A stretch of 64,000 bases of DNA from Pyxidicoccus caerfyrddinensis (GCF_010894405.1 NZ_JAAIYA010000036.1:1-64000), one strand, 5' to 3'. Positions 8,528-17,348 are shown, numbered from the stretch's first letter. A program made the numbers and translations. The notes: generated by a model from the letters alone, not told the origin.

Positions 8528-11500
8528 CACGCACTCCCTGTCTTGCGCGGACGCACCGGCACGAGCCGGACCTCGACGCGCCCCTGCCCGGCGTTCATCA
8601 GCGCGGTGCGGAACGTACCCAGCGCCGCGTCATCGACCGCCGGTGGCTCGGCGAATTTGAGCGCCACGGTGATCGTTACCTGCAACTCCCCCTGGCCGCT
8701 GCGGAACGGCCACAGCGGTGCGAGCAGGTCCTTCAACGTCTCGAAACGGCCCTCATAGGTCACGTTGACTGCCTCGGTCTTCCCCTCGAACACCCGCTGC
8801 CCGTTGGCGACCAAGGTCGCGTGGACCTGCGCCACCTTTGGGCGGTCGGCCCAGGCCACACGTAGGGTGTTGTCGAAGCTCTCACGGTCCTCGACGCTCA
8901 GGCCCAGCTCGGCGATGCGCACGTTTCGTGCGGTCGCTAGGGCATCCCAGGCGGCGGTGAGCGCCTCGCGCGGCGTGCCGACCTGCACCACCGGCTGCGG
9001 CCCCCGACCAGGGCGCAGTTCGTCCAGTTCGCGGGCCAGCGCCGAGGACAAATCAACCAGCGCCCACGCCGGGCCGACGAGCACTTGAGGGGCGGGGCTG
9101 TCGTCGCGCGTAAAGAAGGTCTCCTCGTCCCCCTGGCGGTATGCCGCCCAGGTGCCGTCGCGGACGCCGTCGCGCAGCACCGTCTCCAGCCCGGGCCGGC
9201 TCAAGTCGGCCCAGACGTTGCGGGCGTAGCGCTCCAGGTCTTCCGTCGCAAGCTGGGCGGTGTTCGCCGGCCAGCAGCGGGCCTTCACGTTCGCGGGCGT
9301 TAGCGGCAGCTCCTTGGCCCCGGTCCCGCCCCCCTCTGTCTTCTTCTTGCGCGGGTAGATGCCCTGGTCGAGCGCGGCCTGGTAGGTCCAGAACTCGACG
9401 GAATCCTCGAACCGCGGTGTGCTCGGCCACTCGTTCATCTCCTGCGCGCCGATGGCCAAGTTCGGGCCGCGCTGGTACAGCACCCAGCGGTTCTCGCGGG
9501 TGCCCTCCTGCAGCGCCTGCCACAGGACCGTCCGGTCGGGCAGGACAGGGTAGTGGGCGCTGGCCTTCGCCGCCTCAAGGAAGCGCGGGGTCGGTACAGT
9601 TGCCGCCGGGGCGGTGCCGTCCTTCGGCCAGAGGTGGTCCCACAGCTCCTGCGGGCGGACCTCCTTGACCGGCAGGATGCGGTCCGCCGCCGCAGCAGCG
9701 ATGTCGTATAGCAGGTGCTGGGGGCTGAAGACCGGCGAGAGGTCCGCGGCGTTGGCGCGGGTGTAGACCTTCTTGGCCACCCGGTCGTAGTAGACCCACA
9801 GCGCGTCGGGTGAGACCGTCAACCCGGCCCGCAGCGAGGGCAGCAGGTCAGTCTGCTTGAGGACCATCGGCAGCTCGGGCTCCCGCCGCAGCCGTTCCCA
9901 GGCCTCCTCGGTGGACAGGCAGCGCTCGCCCTCCTGCCACAGGGGCGGTTGGCGGATCAGGCTGGGGGCGAGCACCACTGGGTCGCTGGCCGTCGCCTCC
10001 GGCACCAGCTTGTGGTTCTGCCGCAGGCACTGGAGGATCGGCCCTTCGGCGACGGCCCGCCGTTCGCTCTTACGCCCACCCTTCTCCGGAGTCTCGCCGA
10101 AATCGACCCGGAAGCACTCCAGCATGGACGCCGAGGTGTTGGCGGCGAAGAGGTCGCCGGAGTCGGCCTCGCCGCCACGGGGGAAGGCGAGGACGCGGTA
10201 GGCTTCGAGCAACTTCGTGCGGACGTTCAGCTCCTGCGGGCCGAGCTGCTCGCGGACGCGGCCCAAGTCGTCCTCCAGCGCCATGAACTCCGCCGGGACG
10301 CCGGTCGCGCCGGCGCTGGCCCGCCGCTTCATCTCCGAGTAAGTCGAGCCCCCGGCCTGGGCGAGGTTGGTCTGCTCCTGCTCAATGTCCTTCTGGACCC
10401 GCTCCCAGGCCATGAGTGACTTGACCGCGTCCTTGAGACCCTGCACCCGTGTGCCCTCGGCCAGCAGGAAGACGAGGTTGTTGCGGTAGGTGCGCGGGCC
10501 GGCGTTGACGCCGGTCTTGGAGAACAGCATCTTAACGAAGTTGAGCCGCTCGCCCGCATCGGGGCCGACGTAGCCAACCTCCTTGTCGTAATGGATCAGG
10601 GCCAGCCGGATGCGGTCGGGGTTGTCGTTGATGGCCGTGTGGTCGGTGGGGAACGGGATCAGCTGGAAGGCGCTGAACCCGGAGTAGACCTCCTTGCTCC
10701 AGTCGTCGAGCACTCGCTTCACCTCGCCCGGCTGCTGCTGCAACTCGGCCAGCCGTTCCTGGTAGCGCTTGTTGATCGAGGCGCGGGTGCGGAACAGATA
10801 GTGATCCCCCTCACGCCGCATGTACCAGGCCCGCCGCTCCGTCTCCTCCAGGGCCTTCGGGACGTAGGCCAGATCGACGCCGGGGCGTCCCAATGCCAGC
10901 GCCACCTCGGGCGCGGTGCCGCCCTTGGAGCCGTCCGGCAGGCTGTGCAGGAAGGTGACCAGCGCCGCCTCGGTGGCGGCCTTCCAGGGCCAGCCGACCT
11001 CGACCTGACTGGCGTGCGTACTGCCCTCAAGGCGGACGACGTCGGCCTCCAACCCACGGGCAAAGGCGGTGCGGCCCAGCCGGCCCAGGATCTCGTCCTG
11101 CATCTCGCCACGGGCCAAGTCGATGTGGAACGGCTGGAGCAGCAGCGTGTCGCCCAGCTCAGCCTTGCGGTCCCACACCGCGCGGATGGTGCGGGCGACT
11201 AGGCGGAGCGCGCCGCGGGTCGCCTGGAAGTCGGGGATGTCGGCCAGCCGCTCCGCGAACAGGCGGATCAGCTCGGGGTGGAACGGGTAGCCGGCGCGAA
11301 TCTGCTCGGCGTAGTCCGGCTCGAACGCCCGCCCGTCGAGTGCCATGCCGGCCTTGCGCTGGGCCTCGTAGTGAGCGACGAAGGCGGCGGCGATGTCACC
11401 GGCCTTGTCGGTCTTGACCCGCTCGAACAGCCGGCGGCCCAGCACGGCGGCCCGCTCATTGGACTGGGTCGGCGTCAGGTTCTTCGCCTGGCGGCCGGCG

Positions 11501-12345
11501 GTGTCGCTGACCTCGTCCACTGTCTCCAGCACCGTCGGGATGTGCTGCTTCAACTCGCCAGTGAGCTTGCGGTTGGCGTCCTGCTCGGACGGCAGCGTGA
11601 GAATGACAACCGTGCGCGGTCGCTGGGATGCCAGCTTGAAGAGCGTTTGCAGGAAGGTCGGCCACTGGCTGTTGACGCGCGACCGAGGCTGGTCCTCCTT
11701 GAGCGCGAACGCACGGGCCATGTAGAGGACCAGCTCGTCGATGACGATCAGCACCGGATGGTCGCCGAAGGCCCGCTCCAGCGCCTCGCGGGCCGGGGCC
11801 ACGCCCTGCTCGTCGTTGGCCTGCACCTCCTTGTAGCCGGCGGGGCCGCCAACCAGTGCGGCGATCTGGCCCCACGGCGTGTAGGTGCGGATCTTCTTGC
11901 TGTCCACGACCTGCTCGTTGCCGCTGAGCGGGTCAGACTCCTCGCCGACGAAGGCCGCAACCTTGACGGTGTCGGGGGCCGGGAACTTGCTGATGCGGAA
12001 GTCGTGCAACCGGTCGGCGAGGCGCTCGCCCTCGCGGGCGGCGTGGACGGTGGCGATGAGACTGTGAGTCTTGCCGCCGCCGAAGCCGGTTTCCAGGCGA
12101 TAAACGGGCGTGCCGCCGGGAACGCCGGCGAGGCGCTCGGTGACGTCCTTGACGAGAAGCTTGAGGTTCTCGGTCGGGTGAGTGCTGGCGAAGAAGCGGT
12201 TCGGGTCGAGGTAGTCAGGGTGTGTGCCGGGCTTGCGGCAGACGACGTCCCAGAGATCGGCGGCGAAGAGCGAGTCGGGCAGCTCACCGGCCAGCACCTC
12301 GGGGCGCGGGGAGCACTGCAGGAAGACGTTTGGCAAGCTGGGCAT
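8527..12345 (-). CDS. DUF499-type AAA+ ATPase of the defence operon
   Basis: A 1272-residue protein of the COG1483/DUF499 type. The N-terminal ATPase has a Walker A motif ETGFGGGKTHSL near residues 80-90 and a Walker B motif VLIVIDELVLYMA near 198-210. The remaining 900 residues are long and helical, with DUF499-like regions and no nuclease motif. In related loci this ATPase is always paired with a DUF1156 methylase. It probably senses or loads onto foreign DNA, using ATP to control the methylase and helicase. It overlaps the next gene by one base, which suggests coupled translation. All ATPase motifs are present. Confidence 0.85.
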   Translation of the reverse strand: MPSLPNVFLQCSPRPEVLAGELPDSLFAADLWDVVCRKPGTHPDYLDPNRFFASTHPTENLKLLVKDVTERLAGVPGGTPVYRLETGFGGGKTHSLIATVHAAREGERLADRLHDFRISKFPAPDTVKVAAFVGEESDPLSGNEQVVDSKKIRTYTPWGQIAALVGGPAGYKEVQANDEQGVAPAREALERAFGDHPVLIVIDELVLYMARAFALKEDQPRSRVNSQWPTFLQTLFKLASQRPRTVVILTLPSEQDANRKLTGELKQHIPTVLETVDEVSDTAGRQAKNLTPTQSNERAAVLGRRLFERVKTDKAGDIAAAFVAHYEAQRKAGMALDGRAFEPDYAEQIRAGYPFHPELIRLFAERLADIPDFQATRGALRLVARTIRAVWDRKAELGDTLLLQPFHIDLARGEMQDEILGRLGRTAFARGLEADVVRLEGSTHASQVEVGWPWKAATEAALVTFLHSLPDGSKGGTAPEVALALGRPGVDLAYVPKALEETERRAWYMRREGDHYLFRTRASINKRYQERLAELQQQPGEVKRVLDDWSKEVYSGFSAFQLIPFPTDHTAINDNPDRIRLALIHYDKEVGYVGPDAGERLNFVKMLFSKTGVNAGPRTYRNNLVFLLAEGTRVQGLKDAVKSLMAWERVQKDIEQEQTNLAQAGGSTYSEMKRRASAGATGVPAEFMALEDDLGRVREQLGPQELNVRTKLLEAYRVLAFPRGGEADSGDLFAANTSASMLECFRVDFGETPEKGGRKSERRAVAEGPILQCLRQNHKLVPEATASDPVVLAPSLIRQPPLWQEGERCLSTEEAWERLRREPELPMVLKQTDLLPSLRAGLTVSPDALWVYYDRVAKKVYTRANAADLSPVFSPQHLLYDIAAAAADRILPVKEVRPQELWDHLWPKDGTAPAATVPTPRFLEAAKASAHYPVLPDRTVLWQALQEGTRENRWVLYQRGPNLAIGAQEMNEWPSTPRFEDSVEFWTYQAALDQGIYPRKKKTEGGGTGAKELPLTPANVKARCWPANTAQLATEDLERYARNVWADLSRPGLETVLRDGVRDGTWAAYRQGDEETFFTRDDSPAPQVLVGPAWALVDLSSALARELDELRPGRGPQPVVQVGTPREALTAAWDALATARNVRIAELGLSVEDRESFDNTLRVAWADRPKVAQVHATLVANGQRVFEGKTEAVNVTYEGRFETLKDLLAPLWPFRSGQGELQVTITVALKFAEPPAVDDAALGTFRTALMNAGQGRVEVRLVPVRPRKTGSA

Positions 12346-12357
12346 GGTTAACCTCGC

Positions 12358-12546
12358 TCAGGATCGGCTCCGCGTTTTCTTCTTCGCCGCGGCGGCGTTG
12401 CCCTCGCGCACCCAGGCGTCAATCTCCCGGCCTGGAACTTCTAGAGGCGGCCCACAAAGTGGGCAGGCATACGCCCGCAATTTGGACCGCTTGTACACCG
12501 TTTCGCGCATGATTCCCAGGTAAGCAGCGGCCTCATCGACCGACAA
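12358..12546 (-). CDS. excisionase-like helix-turn-helix protein, possibly 5'-truncated
   Basis: About 62 residues. SVDEAAAYLGIMRETVYK is a typical HTH_17/excisionase helix-turn-helix, followed by a Cys pair (CPLC) and REIDAWVREGN, then a basic tail. It lies 12 bases upstream of the DUF499 ATPase gene on the same strand and may regulate the operon. No ATG occurs between the upstream stop (12598-12600) and the HTH. Translation would have to start at TTG (12546), which cuts into the usual ERRWLSVDEAA start region of the family. Decayed transposase DNA begins within about 100 bases, so the real start and promoter may have been lost. Confidence 0.6.
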   Translation of the reverse strand: MSVDEAAAYLGIMRETVYKRSKLRAYACPLCGPPLEVPGREIDAWVREGNAAAAKKKTRSRS

Positions 12547-12714
12547 CCAGCGGCGTTCTATGGTGCAATCCCTGGTTTGGGCCGGACGAGCCTCTTCTCA
12601 GCGTGCGCACACCTTTGCTGTCGGTGAATCGCCCATGCTGGTACTCGTTAGTCTCTATTGGTAAAGAACGACCCGCTCTGCGGGCAGGTCGAGGATACGA
12701 GTTCCCCCAGGCGG

Positions 12715-13185
12715 TGGGGCCCCAGCCCTCTACCGCTGCACGTCCTGGCGCCTCTGGGGGCTGCTCACCGCGGACGCCACGCGCAGCTATTCTGTGCCGA
12801 CGCTGGAGAGGTGGTACTACGCCTTCCGCAAGCGAGGTTTGGCCGGGCTGACGCCTGCGCCCCGGCGCGACCAGGGCCGGGAGCAGGATGTCTCGCCCCA
12901 GCTGCGAGAGCTGCTGTGCGACATCCGCTTGGAGCCCCCCTCCGCTTCCGCCGCTCTCATCCTGCGCACGCTGGTTGCCGGCCGAGTCGCGCAGCGCCAC
13001 CTGGTCCAGATCCTCCTGCCGGAAAAGGCGGCGCACGGTGGAGGCGGAAACGGCGCACTGCTGCATGCGCCCATAGGCAGCCGCCCCCGGCTCAGGTGGC
13101 AGGCGGCGCGGCCCATGGCGCTGTGGCAGGGACGTCTGCCACGGCCCGGCGCTGCCGCGCGCCTCCGGCGATGGCCATCAACCAG
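12715..13185 (+). pseudogene. DDE transposase N-terminal fragment with internal inversion and frameshift
   Basis: The plus-strand frame from about 12720 reads as the N-terminal part of a large DDE transposase/integrase: ATRSYSVPTLERWYYAFRK, GLAGLTPAPRRDQGRE, LRELLCDIRLEPPSASAAL, ILRTLV. The expected next block (VSASTVRRLFRQEDLDQVAL) is absent on plus but readable on the minus strand at about 12970-13068. Plus-strand homology then resumes with PRLRWQAARPMALW at about 13083. A one-base shift near 13127 moves the next block (DVCHGPALP) to another frame. Beyond about 13160 nothing of the catalytic domain remains. It is clearly a dead element. Confidence 0.7.
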
Positions 13186-13224
13186 CCGGATCACCCGACC
13201 ATCAACAAAGGTGCGCGGCAACAG

Positions 13225-14031
13225 TTACCAGCCACCGACTCCATGCCAGGTTTCCTCTGCCGCATCGTCGAGCCAATCGTGGTGGTGCTCGTCGAGATAA
13301 TCTAGGACGGTGGAACCAATCTGCTCCTGCGCGTCGATGACCTCCTTGGCGATCCGTAATGCGTCAGGGCCACACTGCGTTGCGCCGCTGACTTCCGAAC
13401 TCCACTGGTGCAGTTCCGTCAGGGCGTCCTGCAGCGGCCGGCAGGCCCAATAGACGCGTTCGCGGACGACATCGCATTCCGCAGGCGTCAGGCACTCCGC
13501 CGCGCCTCTTGCCACGGCCTCATAGAGCAAGGGCAGCGGCAACCGGAACGGCTCGATGATCATGATGCCCCACTGGACCGCGAAATAGCGGCACTCGTCA
13601 CGTACGCTTGCTCCTGACAGAAGAAATCGCAGCATCGGTGTGCGCGCTGTCAGTGGCCGGCTCCCCTGGAGAAAGTCCAGCCCCTTGCCGTTGAAGATCA
13701 GCAGTTCGTTCTTCGGCACCTGGGCACTGAGATGCTTCAGCTCCCAATGAGTGATGTACGCCGCCGCGCGCGTTACACCATCCACCTCGTGCCGGAAACC
13801 CGATGCGGCTCGGTTCTCAGCGATCGTTCGGGCACCCGCGCGCTCGCACAGTCGCACGCCGCGTTGGTCGCAGAGATCGTAGAACAGCTGCTCGAAGTTT
13901 CGTCCGCGTTGAGCGCCGCATCCAGTCAGTCCCCCGACCTCGACAACTGCGTACGCCCTTGCGACGAGGTCTAGTAGGCTCGCGGGGAGGAGCGGAGGGA
14001 AACCTCGTTGCAGCGGTCGGTGCCACCACAT
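13225..14031 (-). CDS. putative PD-(D/E)XK-like nuclease of an unrecognised three-gene cassette
   Basis: A 268-residue soluble protein that I cannot assign to a named family. Its middle has a nuclease-like pattern: a helix with Glu (GRNFEQLFYDLCDQ), then FRHEVDG, then THWELKHLS twelve residues later. This gives E47, D84, E97 and K99 in the usual E...D-X(n)-E-X-K order. GKGLDFL follows. The ATG at 14031 is preferred; a TTG at 14043 directly follows the ATPase stop and would add four residues. It is the last gene of a coupled trio with the ATPase and the probable winged-helix protein. Inferred role: the DNA-cutting effector. The active-site assignment is from pattern only. Confidence 0.5.
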   Translation of the reverse strand: MWWHRPLQRGFPPLLPASLLDLVARAYAVVEVGGLTGCGAQRGRNFEQLFYDLCDQRGVRLCERAGARTIAENRAASGFRHEVDGVTRAAAYITHWELKHLSAQVPKNELLIFNGKGLDFLQGSRPLTARTPMLRFLLSGASVRDECRYFAVQWGIMIIEPFRLPLPLLYEAVARGAAECLTPAECDVVRERVYWACRPLQDALTELHQWSSEVSGATQCGPDALRIAKEVIDAQEQIGSTVLDYLDEHHHDWLDDAAEETWHGVGGW

Positions 14032-14043
14032 GAAGGCACCCAA

Positions 14044-15357
14044 TCAAGCGAGGCGATCATCTTCGCCCATGCCGGCATCGGTATCGGCCTGCGCTTCGGA
14101 GACCAGTCTCTCAAGCTTCGGCTCAACGAACCCATCATCGAGAACATCCTGGCGCTCATCCTTGCCGAGCTGGAGGATGTCGTGAAGGACGCGGAGGAAG
14201 TACCGCGGCCGGGGCTTCGTGGCCTCCCAGACCCGCTTAAGCGCGGACTCCGTAAATGGGGCAATGCCGCCCATCCTGGAGGGGAGCGCAACGGATGGGT
14301 CGTTCATGCAACGCTCGGCCAGAAGTCGAGCCGAGTCGAAGGTCTCCAGCCCTGTCAGAACAATCACGACCGAGGCGTTCAACGGGTCATCGGGATCGAG
14401 GGAGCGGAGGTCTTCGTGCTTCCAGGCATCTCGAAGGCGGCCCCAAGCAGCCGGGTGCAGTTGGAAGACGAAGGAAGCGCGAGACGCGAACGGCTCCGTT
14501 TCAAGGAGCGCGTCGCGAATGATCTTGACATTCTTATGGATTTTGGCTGTTCCTGACTGCGACGTGAAGTCCTCGACCTGATCGATGAAGAACGTCACGT
14601 GCTCGATACCAGCCAACTCGGCGAATACGACGAAGATCTGCAGGTACTTCAGCCCGTTCCGGTCGTGGTGCCAAGTTCCGACTTCATCAGCGAGGAAGCG
14701 TTCCAGCGCCCCCGTGTCAGGCGATGCCAGATGAAAGAGGTAGTCTGCCAGGAGGTTCCGGATGTCGATGGACACGGCCAAATTCCTGAACCTCTCGCGC
14801 ACTGCATCGACAATCGCGTCGCTCTCGTGTCCCGTGGTTGCCTTGCCCGCATCGACGAGCCTCGCAGCGGCGAGTTCACGCAAGCGGCGGTGGGTAGTCT
14901 CGCCGGAGGTGTCGATACTCCGAAGGATGAAGCGGACGAGATGAAATGCGGCGGCGTCCATGTTCGCGATGCCGCCCTGTGCCTTAGTGTTGAAGGACAC
15001 GTACCCGGCAAGGATGGGATTCGCGCGTGCGTCATCCTCAGAGACACCGAGTGTCTTGAGCGTACCGAGGCCAAGGTCGCGGTTAATGAGCTTCGCCTCC
15101 TCGCCCATCAGGGTGGATTTTCCGAAGCCGCGAGCCTCTGGATCACCCGGCACGATCGACCAAACCGCTCCGATCAGTGGTTGGCCGTTCTCCAGCGGAG
15201 CTCGAACGAACTTGTGGAGAAACTCGGTCCTCTGCGATCCGAACATCTCGGGCACGTAGACCCGCTGACTGTCTTCGCCGTAGGTTCCCTTGCCCGGGAA
15301 AGGGTTTGAGCGGAGGCCGTACTTGGTCTCGTAGTAGGACTTGAGCGCCATGTTCAC
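14044..15357 (-). CDS. P-loop ATPase of the unrecognised three-gene cassette
   Basis: About 437 residues. The N-terminus (YYETKYGLRSNPFPGKG) resembles ExeA/ORC-like AAA ATPases. A relaxed P-loop, EARGFGKSTLMGEEA, lies near residues 72-86, and VTFFIDQVEDFTSQ near 255 is a good Walker B. DDPLNASVVIVLTGLETF may be the sensor strand, and the C-terminal 100 residues are helical. The GTG start at 15357 overlaps the upstream stop (GTGA); an ATG two codons later is an alternative. The stop touches the nuclease gene. Placement between a DNA-binding-like protein and a nuclease-like protein suggests a sensing or loading motor in a defence cassette. I do not know a named system with this set. Confidence 0.65.
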   Translation of the reverse strand: MNMALKSYYETKYGLRSNPFPGKGTYGEDSQRVYVPEMFGSQRTEFLHKFVRAPLENGQPLIGAVWSIVPGDPEARGFGKSTLMGEEAKLINRDLGLGTLKTLGVSEDDARANPILAGYVSFNTKAQGGIANMDAAAFHLVRFILRSIDTSGETTHRRLRELAAARLVDAGKATTGHESDAIVDAVRERFRNLAVSIDIRNLLADYLFHLASPDTGALERFLADEVGTWHHDRNGLKYLQIFVVFAELAGIEHVTFFIDQVEDFTSQSGTAKIHKNVKIIRDALLETEPFASRASFVFQLHPAAWGRLRDAWKHEDLRSLDPDDPLNASVVIVLTGLETFDSARLLAERCMNDPSVALPSRMGGIAPFTESALKRVWEATKPRPRYFLRVLHDILQLGKDERQDVLDDGFVEPKLERLVSEAQADTDAGMGEDDRLA

Positions 15358-16535
15358 TCCCCATTCGCTGCGACTACGACTTTGATCAAACCGATCCGTC
15401 GATTGCCAATCTCAACGTAGGACTCCCCCGGCGGCGGCGGTGCGAAGGGGAGTTCTGTGAAAATCACCATCCCGCTCGATTGGCCCGCGCGGATGATCTC
15501 ATCCAGGCAATGAGCGAAGACGATTGGCTGGATGCCGAGCTGCACGCAGACCAGGGCGCGAAGGGCATAGGCATCGACGTAGGCCCCTTGGCTGTCGGCG
15601 AGCCGCTGGTGTGCCGCGCGTAGCGCCTCTTTGAAGAGCGGGGCCGCGTAGGTCCTGCCATGGTGAACGACGCCTTCTGCCCTGGTCCCCCCGTGAAGCG
15701 CCGGTCGGAACTCACAGGTGGCGAAGACGACGCGCCCCTCGAATACGGGGTAGGACGACGTCCACGCTGCGGATAGGAAGTCCTGCGAAATGCGGATGAG
15801 GTGCTGAAACGTTACGGCATCGAAGGGGAGTTCCTCCGCGAGCAGGAACGCGGGGATGACGATGAGATCCTCGATCGCGTCGATCAACTTCTTCGCGTTG
15901 AGGTCGCTCAGCGAGGCCCGGCTCTCCACCTGCATCACCCTCTCATGAATGGCGGCCGCGAATCTCTCAAGCTTCGCTTCCGGATAGACCGTGGCAGCAA
16001 GGCGCGTAGAGCAACTCGCGATGACGCGCTCTGCAAGAGAGGCGTCCGCGGTCGGCGAGCCGACCTGCTTCACTGTCGTGACATCAGGAATGTAGAGAGG
16101 TCCCGACAGCAGCCTAGCCATGAACTGGCGGAAGTACGGGTGCTCATTCATCCACACAACGAGCAGTTGATCGAAGGCGCGGCCACGCCCTTGCCTCTCA
16201 GCCAGTAGTCCTGCAAGTGCCCGGCCTGTCGCGGTCAATTCGCAGGGCGATTCACGAAGGCGTTCGACCTCGGATCGCTTGCGCGGCAGGGCGCCGACAG
16301 TCGCGTATCCGAGGCGCTGGAGATCGGAGAGCACGTCGCGCGCGACGGTCCACATGGCTTCACGCGAGGCTGGCGCACTTCGGGCCGAGCGAAGATGGAG
16401 CAATTGCCGAACATCGTCGAACGTCGACGTTCCCTTGGAGTCGAGCAAGGTGACTACGTGGAGGATCTGCTCGACGGCTGCTCGCGGGATCGAGTCGGTG
16501 CCCCGTGCGCCGGATGTCTGGTCGCCGCGCTCCAT
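15354..16535 (-). CDS. putative winged-helix protein, first gene of the three-gene cassette
   Basis: A 393-residue protein without a recognised family. Residues about 15-110 (AVEQILHVVTLLD, TFDDVRQLL, MWTVARDVLSDLQRLGYAT) have the helix spacing of a winged helix-turn-helix, followed by LTATGRALAGLLAERQGRG. The rest is helical with a beta-rich C-terminus ending IGNRRIGLIKVVVAA. It has no membrane segments or catalytic motif. ATG at 16535; the stop overlaps the ATPase start by four bases. A TTGACA box lies 31 bases upstream of the start. It could be a DNA-binding sensor or adaptor that directs the ATPase and nuclease, or the cassette's repressor. Confidence 0.6.
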   Translation of the reverse strand: MERGDQTSGARGTDSIPRAAVEQILHVVTLLDSKGTSTFDDVRQLLHLRSARSAPASREAMWTVARDVLSDLQRLGYATVGALPRKRSEVERLRESPCELTATGRALAGLLAERQGRGRAFDQLLVVWMNEHPYFRQFMARLLSGPLYIPDVTTVKQVGSPTADASLAERVIASCSTRLAATVYPEAKLERFAAAIHERVMQVESRASLSDLNAKKLIDAIEDLIVIPAFLLAEELPFDAVTFQHLIRISQDFLSAAWTSSYPVFEGRVVFATCEFRPALHGGTRAEGVVHHGRTYAAPLFKEALRAAHQRLADSQGAYVDAYALRALVCVQLGIQPIVFAHCLDEIIRAGQSSGMVIFTELPFAPPPPGESYVEIGNRRIGLIKVVVAANGE

Positions 16536-16543
16536 GCTTGATG

Positions 16544-16572
16544 GGATATCGAAAAGTGGGAGCGTTTGTCAA
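16544..16572 (-). promoter_or_regulatory. possible promoter of the three-gene cassette
   Basis: On the minus strand a perfect -35 box TTGACA (16567-16572) is followed after 17 bases by ATATCC (16544-16549), a weak -10. The start codon lies only 8 bases further, so the transcript would be nearly leaderless. The surrounding 100 bases are clearly more AT-rich than the rest of the window. Confidence 0.35.
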
Positions 16573-16637
16573 AAGCGTTTTTTTGAAAAGCGGTGGCCAT
16601 TGTCGGCAATATGTTGAATTTACAACACAATTGCTGA

Positions 16638-17032
16638 ATGCCTGCACCGGGAAGCTGGCGTGGGTCGAGGGCAAGTCCAAGGCCAGCGCCCTCTTCATCC
16701 AACTGCTCTGGCATCTGGCGGGCGAATACCGGAGGGCCCACCGCATTCACTTCATCTTGGACAACGCCTCGGTCCACAGCAGCAAGAAGACGCTCAAGGC
16801 CCTCGCGCAGCCTGGGGGCGCTTCGTGGCTCCACTTCCTGCCGCCGTGCTGCCCGGAGGGCAACCGCATCGAGCGCGTGTGGCTAGACCTGCACGCCAAC
16901 GTCACCCGCAATCACCGCTGCCGCACCATGGCCCGGCTCATGGACCGGGTGCATGCCTACCTCGCGGCACGCAATGCTCAACGCTCTGCCAGTCCATCCC
17001 TGCGCCGAGCCGACCTCAGGCGTACCGCCTGA
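16638..17032 (+). pseudogene. IS630-family transposase C-terminal fragment
   Basis: The frame reads as the C-terminal half of an IS630-type DDE transposase: CTGKLAWVEGKSKA, HRIHFILDNASVHSSKKT (catalytic Asp with the IS630 DNAxxH pattern), WLHFLPPCCPEGNRIERVW (ending in the catalytic Glu region), then the C-terminal helices. The N-terminal HTH and first Asp are missing. The frame is open to the left to 16505, but that part is unrelated to transposases. About 130 of the usual 330-350 residues remain. Its left end lies within the AT-rich promoter region of the three-gene cassette. Confidence 0.8.
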
Positions 17033-17069
17033 GGCCGTGCGAGAATCACGATCGCCCGTTTAGCCGTTC

Positions 17070-17275
17070 CACGACCTTCCGGACGGTCAGCAGCAGGCCG
17101 GGCCCCGAGGCCACGAGCGTCACCAGGGCGGAGCCCAGCAGCAAACTAGCAGCAAAAATCTTGGGGCCCTGGGGTACTGGGTGGGACGGCCGGACAACCC
17201 CGGCCGAAGAAAACCGAGTATTTACGATGGGTTGTGAATGGCTGGTAACCGCTGGACGGCTCCTGGGTTCCTTTG
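17070..17275. repeat. direct repeat, copy A (about 205 bp)
   Basis: This segment is a diverged direct copy of 24082-24286. Shared blocks include CGGACGGTCAGCAG, GGCGGAGCCCAGCAGCAAAC, TAGCAGCAAAAATCTTGG, GACAACCCCGGCCGAAGAAA and GGTAACCGCTGGACGGCTCC. In copy B it covers the upstream half of an excisionase-like gene and leads into the tRNA scar. Copy A keeps only the start of that gene (LLTVRKVVERL, then broken) and has no tRNA sequence. The two copies bracket the Mokosh-like cassette, as an old attachment site or a duplicated island end would. Confidence 0.75.
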
Positions 17276-17348
17276 TGCTCAACACCCTGCGAGCTTTGGT
17301 GGCGCTGCGCTGGTCCTGCCTCGCAGGCCGCGAGAGCAACCCAAAGTT
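17276..17348. other. short gap after the repeat
   Basis: About 70 bases between direct-repeat copy A and the end of the PLD nuclease gene. I see no gene, clear hairpin or repeat here. Confidence 0.3.

Noticed and set aside
12533..13066. 177-codon minus-strand gene upstream of the HTH gene
   Set aside because: Its only meaningful part (VSASTVRRLFRQEDLDQVAL) is the inverted transposase segment; the rest is noise.
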